Part shown: positions 17,115 to 23,862 of the stretch, piece after piece | Numbering within the stretch: the first letter of the stretch is position 1 | Layout: each line of letters begins with the position of its first letter | NCBI RefSeq assembly: GCF_000718775.1 | Contig: NZ_JOCB01000107.1 | Location: forward strand, 1-27,447 | Direction: 5' to 3' | Source: Streptomyces sp. NRRL S-31 | Lineage (GTDB): Bacteria > Actinomycetota > Actinomycetes > Streptomycetales > Streptomycetaceae | Length of the DNA stretch: 27,447 nucleotides | The notes under the pieces: model-generated | Databases searched by the model: none | What the model was told of the DNA's origin: nothing | Seen by the model: the letters and a program-made list of their open reading frames with translations, nothing else | Made by a program: the position numbers and the translations under genes

Positions 17115-17148
17115 GGGCGGTGGACCCGGTCACCCGGGTCCACCGCCC
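17115..17148. terminator. nrdJ terminator
   Basis: A perfect 15-bp stem (17115-17129 with 17134-17148) and 4-base loop TCAC begin 36 bases after the nrdJ stop. The convergent terD-like gene ends at 17325, so this hairpin may serve both. Confidence 0.9.
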
Positions 17149-17168
17149 TTCGGCGTCCGCGGGGCCGG

Positions 17169-17214
17169 CCCGTCCGGTCCGGCGTACCGGCCCCGTCCGG
17201 TCCGGCGCACCGGC
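17169..17214. repeat. 23-bp tandem direct repeat, two copies
   Basis: Two adjacent 23-bp units (17169-17191 and 17192-17214) starting CCCGTCCGGTCCGGCG differ at one base (T/C at unit position 17). They lie in the gap between nrdJ and the terD-like gene. Confidence 0.8.
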
Positions 17215-17324
17215 CCCCTGGCTCCGCGGCGGTCACGTCCTCCGGTGCACGCGGTTCACGGCCGGAAGGACCGGGTCCGCCGTCCACCCGCGGGCGAGGC
17301 GCGTTCGCCGGACCGGAGGGGGTG

Positions 17325-17858
17325 TCAGGGCCGGTTCACCCGGCCCAGGACCTGGGTGAAGGTCGCCGGGTCCTCCTCGAATCCATGCACACCGGGACGG
17401 AACGTCCAGTCACCGGAGTCGTCCCGGACGAACTCGGCGATCGCGGCGGCCGTCGCCCCGGGCACCGAGCCGAAGTCGTCCTCGGCGAGCACGGTGTAGC
17501 CCTCCCGGATGCGCAGGGCGGGGTTCAGCACATCGGTGAACGTCCTGCGCTCGGACCGCTGCTGGATGACGACACCCACCACCACGCGCGCGTAGCGGCC
17601 GTCGAGACGGTCCAGTTCGAGCGTCATGACCTCGTCCCAGCCGAACCCCTTGCCGTCCGTGCTGTCACGGTTGAGGGAGATCGTGCCGTCCGGCGAGCGG
17701 CTGTCGAAGTGGACCAGATAGGCCGGAGTGCCGTACGCGTCACCGGACACGAAGGTCCCGGCGACGACGTCGAGATCGGTCGGCGGCCGGCCGGCGGGAC
17801 TGGGGTCCCACTTGAGCGCGACCTCGACCTTGCGGATTCCCTTGCTGAAGCCGGTCAC
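17325..17858 (-). CDS. TerD-family protein
   Basis: Single TerD-domain protein of 177 aa. TerD proteins bind calcium; in Streptomyces they are linked to development and stress and elsewhere to tellurite resistance. It begins TGFSKGIRKVEVALKWDP, then DLDVVAGTF, HFDSRSPDGTISLNRDSTDGKGFGWDEV with the acidic Ca-binding cluster, and ends in the usual GDWTFRPGVHGF region. The GTG at 17858 has an AAGGGGAAG purine tract upstream; the frame extends upstream to 17966 but those residues are not family-like. It is a single gene, divergent from the DUF4937 gene and convergent with nrdJ. No other ter genes are in the window, so a full ter operon is not indicated. Confidence 0.87.
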   Translation of the reverse strand: MTGFSKGIRKVEVALKWDPSPAGRPPTDLDVVAGTFVSGDAYGTPAYLVHFDSRSPDGTISLNRDSTDGKGFGWDEVMTLELDRLDGRYARVVVGVVIQQRSERRTFTDVLNPALRIREGYTVLAEDDFGSVPGATAAAIAEFVRDDSGDWTFRPGVHGFEEDPATFTQVLGRVNRP

Positions 17859-17998
17859 CGGGCTTCCCCTTCCCCCTGCGGTTCGTGCGACCCCAACTCC
17901 CGTGCGGCTGGAGTACCTTGTCCATCGTGCCATGCGCACGGGGGCGTAGGCGCGGGCGATCGCCACCGGAGCGTGACCGGCGCCACGCCCGCTGGCCT

Positions 17999-18004
17999 TA
18001 CGAT
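17999..18004 (+). promoter_or_regulatory. Candidate -10 box, leaderless DUF4937 gene
   Basis: TACGAT ends six bases before the GTG at 18011, so the mRNA would start at or next to the initiation codon. There is no Shine-Dalgarno site between them. Confidence 0.5.
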
Positions 18005-18010
18005 GGCGCG

Positions 18011-18616
18011 GTGCTGGTCAAGTGGATGCGCTGCACCGTGGTGGACCGCCGGGGCTTCGAGCGGGGGCAGCGGAAATGGGCGGGGCTGCCGGGGGAGCCG
18101 GGTTTTCGGGGACAGGGCGGGGGCTGGAGCCGGCAGCGGCCGGGCGTCGCGCACCTCTTCGCCTTCTGGGAGAGCCGCGCCTTCTACGACTCCTTCATGG
18201 CCCGCTCCCATGACCGGCTGGCCGCCGCCCAGTCCGGCACCTTCAAGGACGCCCAGGTCAAGCTGTTCGAGTACCGCTTCGACGTGAAGACGGGGTTCGA
18301 GCCGCGCTTCACCGACGCCGATCTGGTCCGGGTGGCCCTGTGCCGGATCCACGAGGAGCGCGTCGAGCACTTCACGCTCATGCAGGAGAAGGTCTGGAAC
18401 CCCGCGATGGCCGGCTCGCCGGGCATGATCCGCGGCATGCTCGGCGAGGCGCCCGAGCAGGAGTTCCTGATCCTCTCCATGTGGCGGTCGGCGGCCGAGC
18501 ACGGCAAGTACCGCACGGAGCGTGTGGAACGCCTCGCACTGCGTGCCCAGACCGAGGCGGACGTCGCGGCGCTCTCCGGTGACATCGTGGACCTCGAGCC
18601 GTCCTGGACGGTCTGA
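18011..18616 (+). CDS. DUF4937 (YdbC-like) domain protein
   Basis: Protein of 201 aa with unknown biochemical role. The first ~100 residues (VLVKWMRCTVVDRRGFERGQ, GFRGQGGGWS, FAFWESRAFYDSFMARSHD) fit the YdbC-like DUF4937 family, which looks like a ferredoxin-like dimeric alpha/beta barrel fold. The second half (AALCRIHEERVEHFTLMQEKVWNPAM ... EFLILSMWRSAAEHGKYR) appears to be another copy of the same kind of fold, so it may be a tandem-domain protein. The frame is open back to 17885, but family similarity begins only at the GTG at 18011, which also sits the right distance from a -10 box. Function is not assigned. Confidence 0.7.
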   Translation: MLVKWMRCTVVDRRGFERGQRKWAGLPGEPGFRGQGGGWSRQRPGVAHLFAFWESRAFYDSFMARSHDRLAAAQSGTFKDAQVKLFEYRFDVKTGFEPRFTDADLVRVALCRIHEERVEHFTLMQEKVWNPAMAGSPGMIRGMLGEAPEQEFLILSMWRSAAEHGKYRTERVERLALRAQTEADVAALSGDIVDLEPSWTV

Positions 18617-18752
18617 GGCACCACCGGCCGGACGGCCGGACCCGAACCACCGCGGAGCGCGCACGGCGCCCGGAAACGGCTCCGGAAGTGGATTTCGTGT
18701 GACCTACGCCGTATGGAGCGCGTACGGGTGCTCGGCACTCCGCCGTTCGATC

Positions 18753-18758
18753 TAGGGT
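18753..18758 (+). promoter_or_regulatory. Candidate -10 box, leaderless histidine phosphatase gene
   Basis: TAGGGT ends six bases before ATG 18765 and no Shine-Dalgarno site is present. This suggests transcription starts at the A of ATG. Confidence 0.5.
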
Positions 18759-18764
18759 TTCGGC

Positions 18765-19424
18765 ATGGCACGACCACGGCGCATCGTCCTTGTCCGGCAC
18801 GGCGAGTCAACGGGCAACGTCGACGACTCCGTGTACGAGCGCGAGCCCGACCACGCCCTCGCGCTGACCGAGCGCGGCCTGCGGCAGGCCGAGGAGACCG
18901 GCAAGCGGCTCCGGGAGCTCTTCGGCCGGGAGCAGGTCAGCGTGTACGTCTCCCCGTACCGCCGCACCCACGAGACGCTCCGCGCCTTCCACCTCGATCC
19001 CGGGCTCATACGGGTCCGCGAGGAGCCCCGGCTGCGCGAGCAGGACTGGGGCAACTGGCAGGACCGCGACGACGTCCGCCTCCAGAAGGCGTACCGCGAC
19101 GCGTACGGCCACTTCTTCTTCCGCTTCCCGCAGGGCGAGTCCGGAGCCGACGTGTACGACCGGGTGGGCGGCTTCCTGGAGAGCCTGTTCCGCAGCTTCG
19201 AGGCCCCCGACCACCCCCCGAACGTCCTCCTGGTGACCCATGGACTCGCGATGCGGCTGTTCTGCATGCGCTGGTTCCACTGGACGGTCGCGGAATTCGA
19301 ATCCCTGTCCAACCCCGGGAACGCCGAGATGCGGATGCTCGTCCTGGGAGAGGACGACCGGTACACACTCGACCGGCCCTTCGACCGCTGGCGGGATCCC
19401 GTTCCCTACTGGATGGCCGGGTAG
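18765..19424 (+). CDS. Histidine phosphatase (phosphoglycerate mutase-like) family protein
   Basis: Branch-1 histidine phosphatase of 219 aa, probably a cytosolic broad-specificity phosphomonoesterase rather than the glycolytic mutase. The phospho-accepting His12 is in LVRHGES. Arg66 is in SPYRRTHET, the acid Glu in LREQDWGNWQ and the second histidine His159 in LLVTHGLAMR. The LREQDWGNW and FPQGESGADVYDRV segments are typical of the non-mutase group. No signal peptide is visible. The gene stands alone between the DUF4937 and ADP-ribosylglycohydrolase genes, each with its own close -10 box, so the three may be separate transcription units. Substrate unknown. Confidence 0.88.
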   Translation: MARPRRIVLVRHGESTGNVDDSVYEREPDHALALTERGLRQAEETGKRLRELFGREQVSVYVSPYRRTHETLRAFHLDPGLIRVREEPRLREQDWGNWQDRDDVRLQKAYRDAYGHFFFRFPQGESGADVYDRVGGFLESLFRSFEAPDHPPNVLLVTHGLAMRLFCMRWFHWTVAEFESLSNPGNAEMRMLVLGEDDRYTLDRPFDRWRDPVPYWMAG

Positions 19425-19551
19425 ACGGCCCGACGACGGTGCCGCACGGGGCGTGGCGCGGCGACGGCCCGGGCGCGAGTGTGCGGGCGTGCCCCACGCG
19501 AACGGGTCCGACGGGGCCGTCTCCCTGGTGTCGGCCCGGTCGGCGACGAAT

Positions 19552-19557
19552 TAGAGT
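19552..19557 (+). promoter_or_regulatory. Candidate -10 box of ADP-ribosylglycohydrolase gene
   Basis: TAGAGT ends nine bases before ATG 19567; a weak TGTCGG lies 17 bp further upstream. The leader would be only two or three bases. Confidence 0.45.
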
Positions 19558-19566
19558 GGCAGGGCG

Positions 19567-20469
19567 ATGACCGCTGACTCCTCTTCTCCCGGGCGCCTGG
19601 AGCGCGCCGTGGCGAGCCTGCGCGGGCTGGCCGTGGGGGACGCGCTGGGCTCCCAGTTCTTCGTCCCCGCCAACCATCCCCTGCTCAAGCGACGTGAGCT
19701 GCCCGCGGGCCCCTGGCAGTGGACGGACGACACCGAGATGGCGTGCTCCGTGGTCGCCGTCCTCGCCGTCCACCACCGCGTCGACCAGGACGCGCTCGCC
19801 CGCTCCTTCGCCGAGCACCACGACTTCGACCGGGGCTACGGGCCCGCGGTGAACCGGTTGCTGCGCCTGGTCCGGGAGGGCGCGGACTGGCGTGAGCTGG
19901 CGGCCGGTCTCTTCAACGGACAGGGGTCCTGGGGCAACGGCGCGGCCATGCGGATCGCGCCCCTGGGCGCGTGGTACGCGGACGACCCCGAGCAGGCGAC
20001 CCACCAGGCGGAGATCTCGGCCTACACCACGCACCAGCACCGGGAGGCCGTGGTCGGCGCCATGGCGGTGGCCGCCGCGGCGGCCCTGGCCGGCTCGCCG
20101 GACGGGCCGCCCGCCCCCGGGGCGCTCCTCGACGGCGTCATCGCCCTCGTGCCGAAGAGCGCGGTCGGCCAGGGCCTCCGCCGCGCCCGGGACATGCTCG
20201 ACTACGGCGACGCGGCCACCGTCGCGGCCGTCCTGGGCTGCGGGCGCCGGACGAGCGCCCATGACACCGTCCCCTTCGCCCTGTGGTCCGCCGCGCGGGC
20301 CCTCGGCGACTACCCGACGGCGTTCTGGACCACCGCCCAGGTCGGCGGGGACATCGACACCACCTGCGCGATCGTGGGCGGTGTGCTCTGCGCGGGCGGG
20401 GCGGAGCCGCCCGCGGAGTGGGACCGGCATACCGAGGCCCTGCCGGACTGGGTGCCCGCCGGCGCCTGA
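19567..20469 (+). CDS. ADP-ribosylglycohydrolase family protein
   Basis: ARH/DraG-fold hydrolase of 300 aa that would remove ADP-ribose from proteins, nucleic acids or small molecules using two metal ions. The metal-site motifs are present: GLAVGDALG (20-28), WTDDTEMA (52-59, Asp54/Asp55), GNGAAMRIAP (123-132) and GGDIDTTCAIVGG (260-272, Asp262/Asp264; the common form is GGDTDT). The length fits the family. No toxin or ADP-ribosyltransferase partner lies next to it, so it is not an obvious DarTG or DRAT/DRAG pair. A TetR remnant starts directly after its stop. Confidence 0.9.
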   Translation: MTADSSSPGRLERAVASLRGLAVGDALGSQFFVPANHPLLKRRELPAGPWQWTDDTEMACSVVAVLAVHHRVDQDALARSFAEHHDFDRGYGPAVNRLLRLVREGADWRELAAGLFNGQGSWGNGAAMRIAPLGAWYADDPEQATHQAEISAYTTHQHREAVVGAMAVAAAAALAGSPDGPPAPGALLDGVIALVPKSAVGQGLRRARDMLDYGDAATVAAVLGCGRRTSAHDTVPFALWSAARALGDYPTAFWTTAQVGGDIDTTCAIVGGVLCAGGAEPPAEWDRHTEALPDWVPAGA

Positions 20470-20470
20470 C

Positions 20471-20854
20471 GGCACGCTGTCATACCGCCGTCGGCCCTCC
20501 GAGGAGGGTCTGGTCGCCCTGTGCCGGCAGGTGCGGCGGATCATGTACTCGCGGCCCGGTGTCGCCCTGCGTTCCGTGATTCACGAATGCGATCACATGC
20601 GGGCGGAGTGCTTCGAGGGGGTGGTCATCGGGAGCGCGCTCGAGCCGACGGCCGAGCTGCTTCGCGAGGCCGTCACCCCTGGAATGGAGCGTGGGGAGGT
20701 CCGCGCGGACGCGGCCGACGGATACGTCTTCGATGCCGTCCCGGCGATGATGACGTATCGGTCGAAGATGTGCATAAGCGAATAGAATGACCAGGGTCTC
20801 AAGGAGGTGACCGACCGGCCGATGCTCCCGCTGCTGCGCCCGTACGGAGCCTGA
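20471..20854 (+). pseudogene. TetR-family regulator remnant (C-terminal domain, amber-interrupted)
   Basis: Starting one base after the previous stop, this frame reads GTLSYRRRPSEEGLVALCRQ, then VALRSVIHECD, FEGVVIGSALEPTAELLREA and FDAVPAMMTYRSKMCISE, which is a TetR C-terminal ligand-binding domain. It stops at TAG 20783-20785. The same frame continues after the TAG as NDQGLKEVTDRPMLPLLRPYGA and ends at TGA 20852, exactly the usual TetR tail, so the amber most likely replaces the conserved Trp codon (TGG). The N-terminal helix-turn-helix is missing altogether. It has no start codon or Shine-Dalgarno site, so it is a decayed gene. Confidence 0.85.
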
Positions 20855-20857
20855 GGC

Positions 20858-21038
20858 CTAGGCCCTGTCGTCAAACTCCCGCCTGCCTTGCGACGCCATG
20901 CACGCGCTCTCGCCGCACCGGGCCCCGACCCAAGTACGTCCAGTACGAGGGGCGGGGCCCGGCACGCCGAGAGCACGCACCTGACGCCGCGAGGCCCGCC
21001 CTCCGGGCGGACGGCGGGAGTTTGACGACAGGACCTAG
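20858..21038. mobile_element. 181-bp fold-back MITE-like element
   Basis: The ends are 26-bp inverted repeats (20858-20883 and 21013-21038) beginning CTAGGYCCTGTCGTCAAACT with one mismatch. The interior continues as a long imperfect palindrome, with paired blocks GCTCTCG/CGAGAGC and CCGGGCCCCG/CGGGGCCCGG around a centre AAGTACGTCCAGTAC. It encodes no protein. CTAG at both ends could be the target duplication. I recall similar TGTCGTCAAACTCCCGC ends as a dispersed repeat in Streptomyces chromosomes, but the parent IS family was not checked. It lies between the TetR remnant and rnhB. Confidence 0.85.
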
Positions 21039-21097
21039 CGGCGGCGCCCGTGACGCCGGTCGGGAGACCGGGGTGTCGCGCGGCGATCCCGGCGGCG

Positions 21098-21103
21098 TAC
21101 GCT
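21098..21103 (+). promoter_or_regulatory. Candidate -10 box of rnhB
   Basis: TACGCT ends nine bases before ATG 21113, with TGTCGC 18 bp further upstream as a weak -35. The arrangement matches the short-leader pattern of four other genes here. Confidence 0.4.
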
Positions 21104-21112
21104 AAGGGCGCC

Positions 21113-21814
21113 ATGCCGTACGAACCACCTACTCATACCGTCGAGCGCTCCCTGCGCGCCACGACCGGAGCGAAGGTCATTGCCGGTGTCGACGAGGTGG
21201 GACGCGGAGCCTGGGCCGGTCCCGTCACGGTCTGCGCGGCGATCACCGGACTCCGCCGCCCGCCCGAGGGACTGACCGACTCCAAGCTGCTGACGGTCAG
21301 GCGGCGCACGGAACTCGCCGAGACCCTCCGGTCATGGGTGACGGCCTACGCGCTGGGGCATGCTTCCCCCGAGGAGATCGACGACCGGGGGATGACGGCC
21401 GCGCTGCGGCTCGCCGCGGTCCGCGCCCTGGACGCGCTGCCGGTCCGCCCCGACGCCGTGATCCTCGACGGGAAGCACGACTACCTCGGTGCCCCCTGGC
21501 GGGTACGCACGGTGATCAAGGGCGATCGGTCGTGTGTGGCTGTCGCGGCGGCATCGGTGATCGCCAAGGTTCAGCGCGACAAAATGATGGCCGAACTGGG
21601 CACCGACCATGCAGACTTCGGATTCGCGGACAATGCCGGGTATCCGTCGCCCGTGCACAAGGCCGCACTGGAGGAGCGGGGGCCCACCCCGCACCACCGT
21701 TTGTCGTGGGCGTATCTTGATGCGTTGCCCCAGTGGCGGCACCTCAAGAAGGTCCGCAGCTGGGCGGAAGGAAGCGTTCCGAAAATCGAGGGCCAGCTCG
21801 GCTTCGATTTCTGA
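21113..21814 (+). CDS. rnhB: Ribonuclease HII
   Basis: Cleaves RNA in RNA-DNA hybrids and at single ribonucleotides in DNA. The product is 233 aa. The acidic metal site starts with Asp27-Glu28 in [14 protein letters not shown], with further acids in ILDGKHDYL and in the HADFGFADN region; TDSKLL, VIKGD and [10 protein letters not shown] are also family motifs. ATG 21113 gives [13 protein letters not shown], the start I recall for Streptomyces homologues; the frame is open to GTG 21050, but the added residues lie in the promoter region. The C-terminus FDF follows the usual EGQLG tail. A MITE ends 60 bp upstream of the -10 box. Confidence 0.95.
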   Translation: MPYEPPTHTVERSLRATTGAKVIAGVDEVGRGAWAGPVTVCAAITGLRRPPEGLTDSKLLTVRRRTELAETLRSWVTAYALGHASPEEIDDRGMTAALRLAAVRALDALPVRPDAVILDGKHDYLGAPWRVRTVIKGDRSCVAVAAASVIAKVQRDKMMAELGTDHADFGFADNAGYPSPVHKAALEERGPTPHHRLSWAYLDALPQWRHLKKVRSWAEGSVPKIEGQLGFDF

Positions 21815-21866
21815 CGGTTCCGATCGCACTGATGTGCCACCCGGTCATCCGCGCCGCACCAATGTT

Positions 21867-21878
21867 TGATAAATATCA
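21867..21878. promoter_or_regulatory. AT-rich palindrome TGATAAATATCA
   Basis: TGATA-AA-TATCA is a perfect inverted repeat with a 2-base centre, ending four bases before ATG 21883. It is the most AT-rich spot in the surrounding kilobase. It could be a -10 region or an operator. Confidence 0.4.
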
Positions 21879-21882
21879 GCTC

Positions 21883-22512
21883 ATGCCTCTCATTCCCGAG
21901 GAGCCTCAGATTCACGAGAGTGCCCAGGGTCCCCGCGCCACTCCGGCCAGTGGCCGTACCGCGCCGACCCCTCGCCCCGTACCCGGCCCCCGTCCCGCGG
22001 CTCCGTCCCGCCCCGGTCGTCCCGGCCCTGTGCGGCCCACGCCGCCGGTGCAGCGCACGCCGCGTGAGGTGGCTCCGGTCCAGCCCGGCCCCTCCGGCCC
22101 GGCTGCTCCCGCCGCCGTGGCGGGTCCGCAGATCCAGTTGATCCCGGCCTCGGCCGAGGGTGCGCTCGACGCCGCCGAGGAGGCGGTGGACTTGCTGCTG
22201 GACGCGGGCCGTGCCCCCGGCGACGTCCTTGTGTTCACTACGGGTGCCCAGCATCCGTGGGCCGAACACGAACTCTCCTTCGGTGAAGCGTCCTACTGGG
22301 CGCAGCACGATGCCGGTGACGACGTCTTCTACGCGGATGCCGGCGCCGCCTCGCGTGCCGCGTCCCGACCGGTGGTCGTCGTGGCCGTCAACGGAGGTCC
22401 CGCCTCCGTCGCTGCCACCGCCCTTCCGCTGGCCCACGCCCGTGCCGACTCGCTGCTGATCGTCTGCGGCGACCCGCAGCAGATCAACTCGGTGCTGGGC
22501 GCCGGCGTCTGA
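21883..22512 (+). CDS. Conserved protein of unknown function, Pro-rich N-terminus and helicase-C-like end
   Basis: Product of 209 aa. Residues ~10-85 are Pro/Arg/Ala-rich and disordered. The last ~125 residues form an alpha/beta domain (IQLIPASAEGALDAAEEAVDLLL, DVLVFTTGAQHPWAEHELSF, RPVVVVAVNGG, ARADSLLIVCGDPQQINSVL). The final strand with CGDPQQ resembles the C-terminal segment of UvrD-like helicases, but there is no Walker A, so it is not a helicase. The start is uncertain. ATG 21883 is preferred because the seven codons after the alternative ATG 21862 (TTT GAT AAA TAT and so on) are all rare in this genome and look like promoter DNA. Neither start has a Shine-Dalgarno site. It lies 68 bp after rnhB on the same strand. 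Confidence 0.75.
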   Translation: MPLIPEEPQIHESAQGPRATPASGRTAPTPRPVPGPRPAAPSRPGRPGPVRPTPPVQRTPREVAPVQPGPSGPAAPAAVAGPQIQLIPASAEGALDAAEEAVDLLLDAGRAPGDVLVFTTGAQHPWAEHELSFGEASYWAQHDAGDDVFYADAGAASRAASRPVVVVAVNGGPASVAATALPLAHARADSLLIVCGDPQQINSVLGAGV

Positions 22513-22936
22513 GTCGCGTCCGGCACCTCGGGAGACCGTGGTGCCGAGGGTGCCGTTTCGGCGGGATCCGCACGGTGCGGCTTTCGGCATGCCCGGACGA
22601 CCGGCCGTGGCCGTGGCGTCGGCGGGTCCGCCCTTTGGGGGCAGCCCCGTCGGCGTGGTGGGAGTCCGTGGCGGACAGCTGATCCGCCGTGTCACAGCGG
22701 TGCGTACCGGTCCGGACAGCGCGCCGGGCCGGTGCGGCCCCGGACGCCCGGTCGGCCGCCGCCGGGGCGCCCGGGAGCGGTCCCGCGGGTCCGCCGGTCG
22801 TGGTGCGTGAGCCCGCCGATGCCGCCGGGTGCCGTGCGCGGTGCGCGTCGGTCCGGTCCTCACACACCGTCCCGCGGTGTCGTATCCGTTCTCCCGGCCG
22901 GAGGCACGAGCCGGTACACCGCCCGCGCCGTGCTGA
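22513..22936. other. Convergent intergenic region without a gene (424 bp)
   Basis: The two flanking genes converge here. Just after the plus-strand stop, CGGCACC (22521-22527) and GGTGCCG (22540-22546) form a 7-bp stem with a 12-base loop, a weak terminator candidate. A 6-bp hairpin (ACACCG/CGGTGT) lies near 22864-22880 on the minus-gene side. Open frames on both strands are Arg/Pro/Gly-rich codon-bias artefacts with no start signals. Confidence 0.55.
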
Positions 22937-23557
22937 TCAGCGAGCCGCTGCCCGGCGCAGCACCTCCGAGACCGGGCCGCCGGTGCGCGGCGCGAGCGGC
23001 GGGGCCTCCGACGTGGCGAAGGGCTCCGGGACCGAGTGGGCGTTCGGCCGACGTCCGCCGCGGCCCTCGCCGAGCACCTGCCAGCCGTCGTGCGTCAGCG
23101 TGATGTACGCGCCGCAGCGCAGCCCGTGCAAGGTGCAGGCATCGCGCAGCCCCCACATCCAGGCGCCGTCCTCCTCGGTCCAACGCGCGTCGCCCTCACG
23201 GCAGTAGAGCAGAACGGCCGTGCGTACGGGGGTGCGGCGGCGCAGATCGTGCGGGATCACCCGGCGCAGCTGGGCCAGCAGGGCGTTGCGGAACAGCCAG
23301 CCGTCGGCCGGGGCCGTGCGGCGCGTGAACGAGGCGCTCGCCCGGAGCCGTTCGTCCGGGTCGAGAACCGCCACGATCGCGGTGAGCGGCTTCGGGTGGT
23401 GACGGGAGTGCAGTCCGCTGACGACCTCACGGGGGTTGCGCAGCAGGGGGATTCCGGCGGCGGCCCATTCCGCGGGCTCCAGCAGGCGACTGGCGGAGGC
23501 GGCGGACGCGGACGTCGACAACGGGGCCGCCGAGGACGATGCGAATCCGAAGGTCAC
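22937..23557 (-). CDS. Conserved hypothetical protein, possible catalytically dead RadC/JAB-like fold
   Basis: Product of 206 aa. GTG 23557 follows a strong GGGAGGA site. Residues 1-25 are Ser/Ala-rich. The core (LLRNPREVVSGLHSRHHPKP, LTAIVAVLDPDERLRASASF, VRTAVLLYCREGDARWTEED, GLRDACTLHGLRCGAYITL, THDGWQVL) follows the strand-helix order of RadC/JAB domains, where these segments would be the LLLD strand, the HxHP loop, the S.ED helix and the DHIIIG strand. The metal-binding His and Asp residues are absent (YCREGDAR in place of HNHPSGDP; AY in place of DH). This comparison is by eye and weak. No enzyme activity is assigned. It lies downstream of recQ on the same strand, separated by 305 bp with a hairpin. 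Confidence 0.72.
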   Translation of the reverse strand: MTFGFASSSAAPLSTSASAASASRLLEPAEWAAAGIPLLRNPREVVSGLHSRHHPKPLTAIVAVLDPDERLRASASFTRRTAPADGWLFRNALLAQLRRVIPHDLRRRTPVRTAVLLYCREGDARWTEEDGAWMWGLRDACTLHGLRCGAYITLTHDGWQVLGEGRGGRRPNAHSVPEPFATSEAPPLAPRTGGPVSEVLRRAAAR

Positions 23558-23862
23558 ATTCCTCCCTTCGGCTACGCGCCCAGACTGCGGGCGAGGTCGG
23601 ATTCGGGGAGCGCGCACCGCAGCGGAACCCAGCCGGAGCGGGGACGAGCCGTGCGGGTAGCGGACTTCAATTCTTCCTGTCGAACTTGGATGCGGCAACG
23701 AGCAATTGGGACCACCGACTGTTATCTGGTGGTGCGTGGCTTATATCCCTACCCAAAGCTCCGCCCATGACGCCTGCGGCGGCGGCCCGGCGTCCGGCGG
23801 GCCGCCGCAAACGCGTGCGCGGACATCCCGCCGGACGGCGCGGACCAGCGAGGACGCCTGGC
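23558..23862. other. Intergenic region between the recQ-like gene and the downstream gene (305 bp)
   Basis: Contains the recQ terminator hairpin (23779-23808) and an AT-richer stretch at about 23660-23760, likely the minus-strand promoter region of the 206-aa gene. ACCACC and GGTGGT (about 23711-23733) form an inverted repeat with an 11-base gap in this stretch. No confident -35/-10 pair and no gene are seen. Confidence 0.5.
23779..23808 (-). terminator. Terminator candidate downstream of the recQ-like gene
   Basis: GCGGCGGCCCG (23779-23789) pairs perfectly with CGGGCCGCCGC (23798-23808) around an 8-base loop. It starts 54 bases beyond the recQ stop. Confidence 0.7.

Noticed and set aside
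13354..17133. 1259-codon minus-strand open frame across nrdR and nrdJ
   Set aside because: A mirror of the strongly biased codon use of nrdJ; the translation is low-complexity Leu/Gly/Asp/Val/His-rich and matches no family.
17325..17858. Tellurite-resistance operon
   Set aside because: Only one TerD-domain gene is present; no terB, terC or terZ neighbours.
19567..20854. ADP-ribosylation toxin-antitoxin pair
   Set aside because: The neighbour of the glycohydrolase is a TetR remnant, not an ADP-ribosyltransferase, and no small toxin-like ORF with a start signal is present.
22538..22936. Small ORFs in the convergent gap on either strand
   Set aside because: All are Arg/Pro/Gly-rich, lack Shine-Dalgarno sites and overlap each other in several frames.
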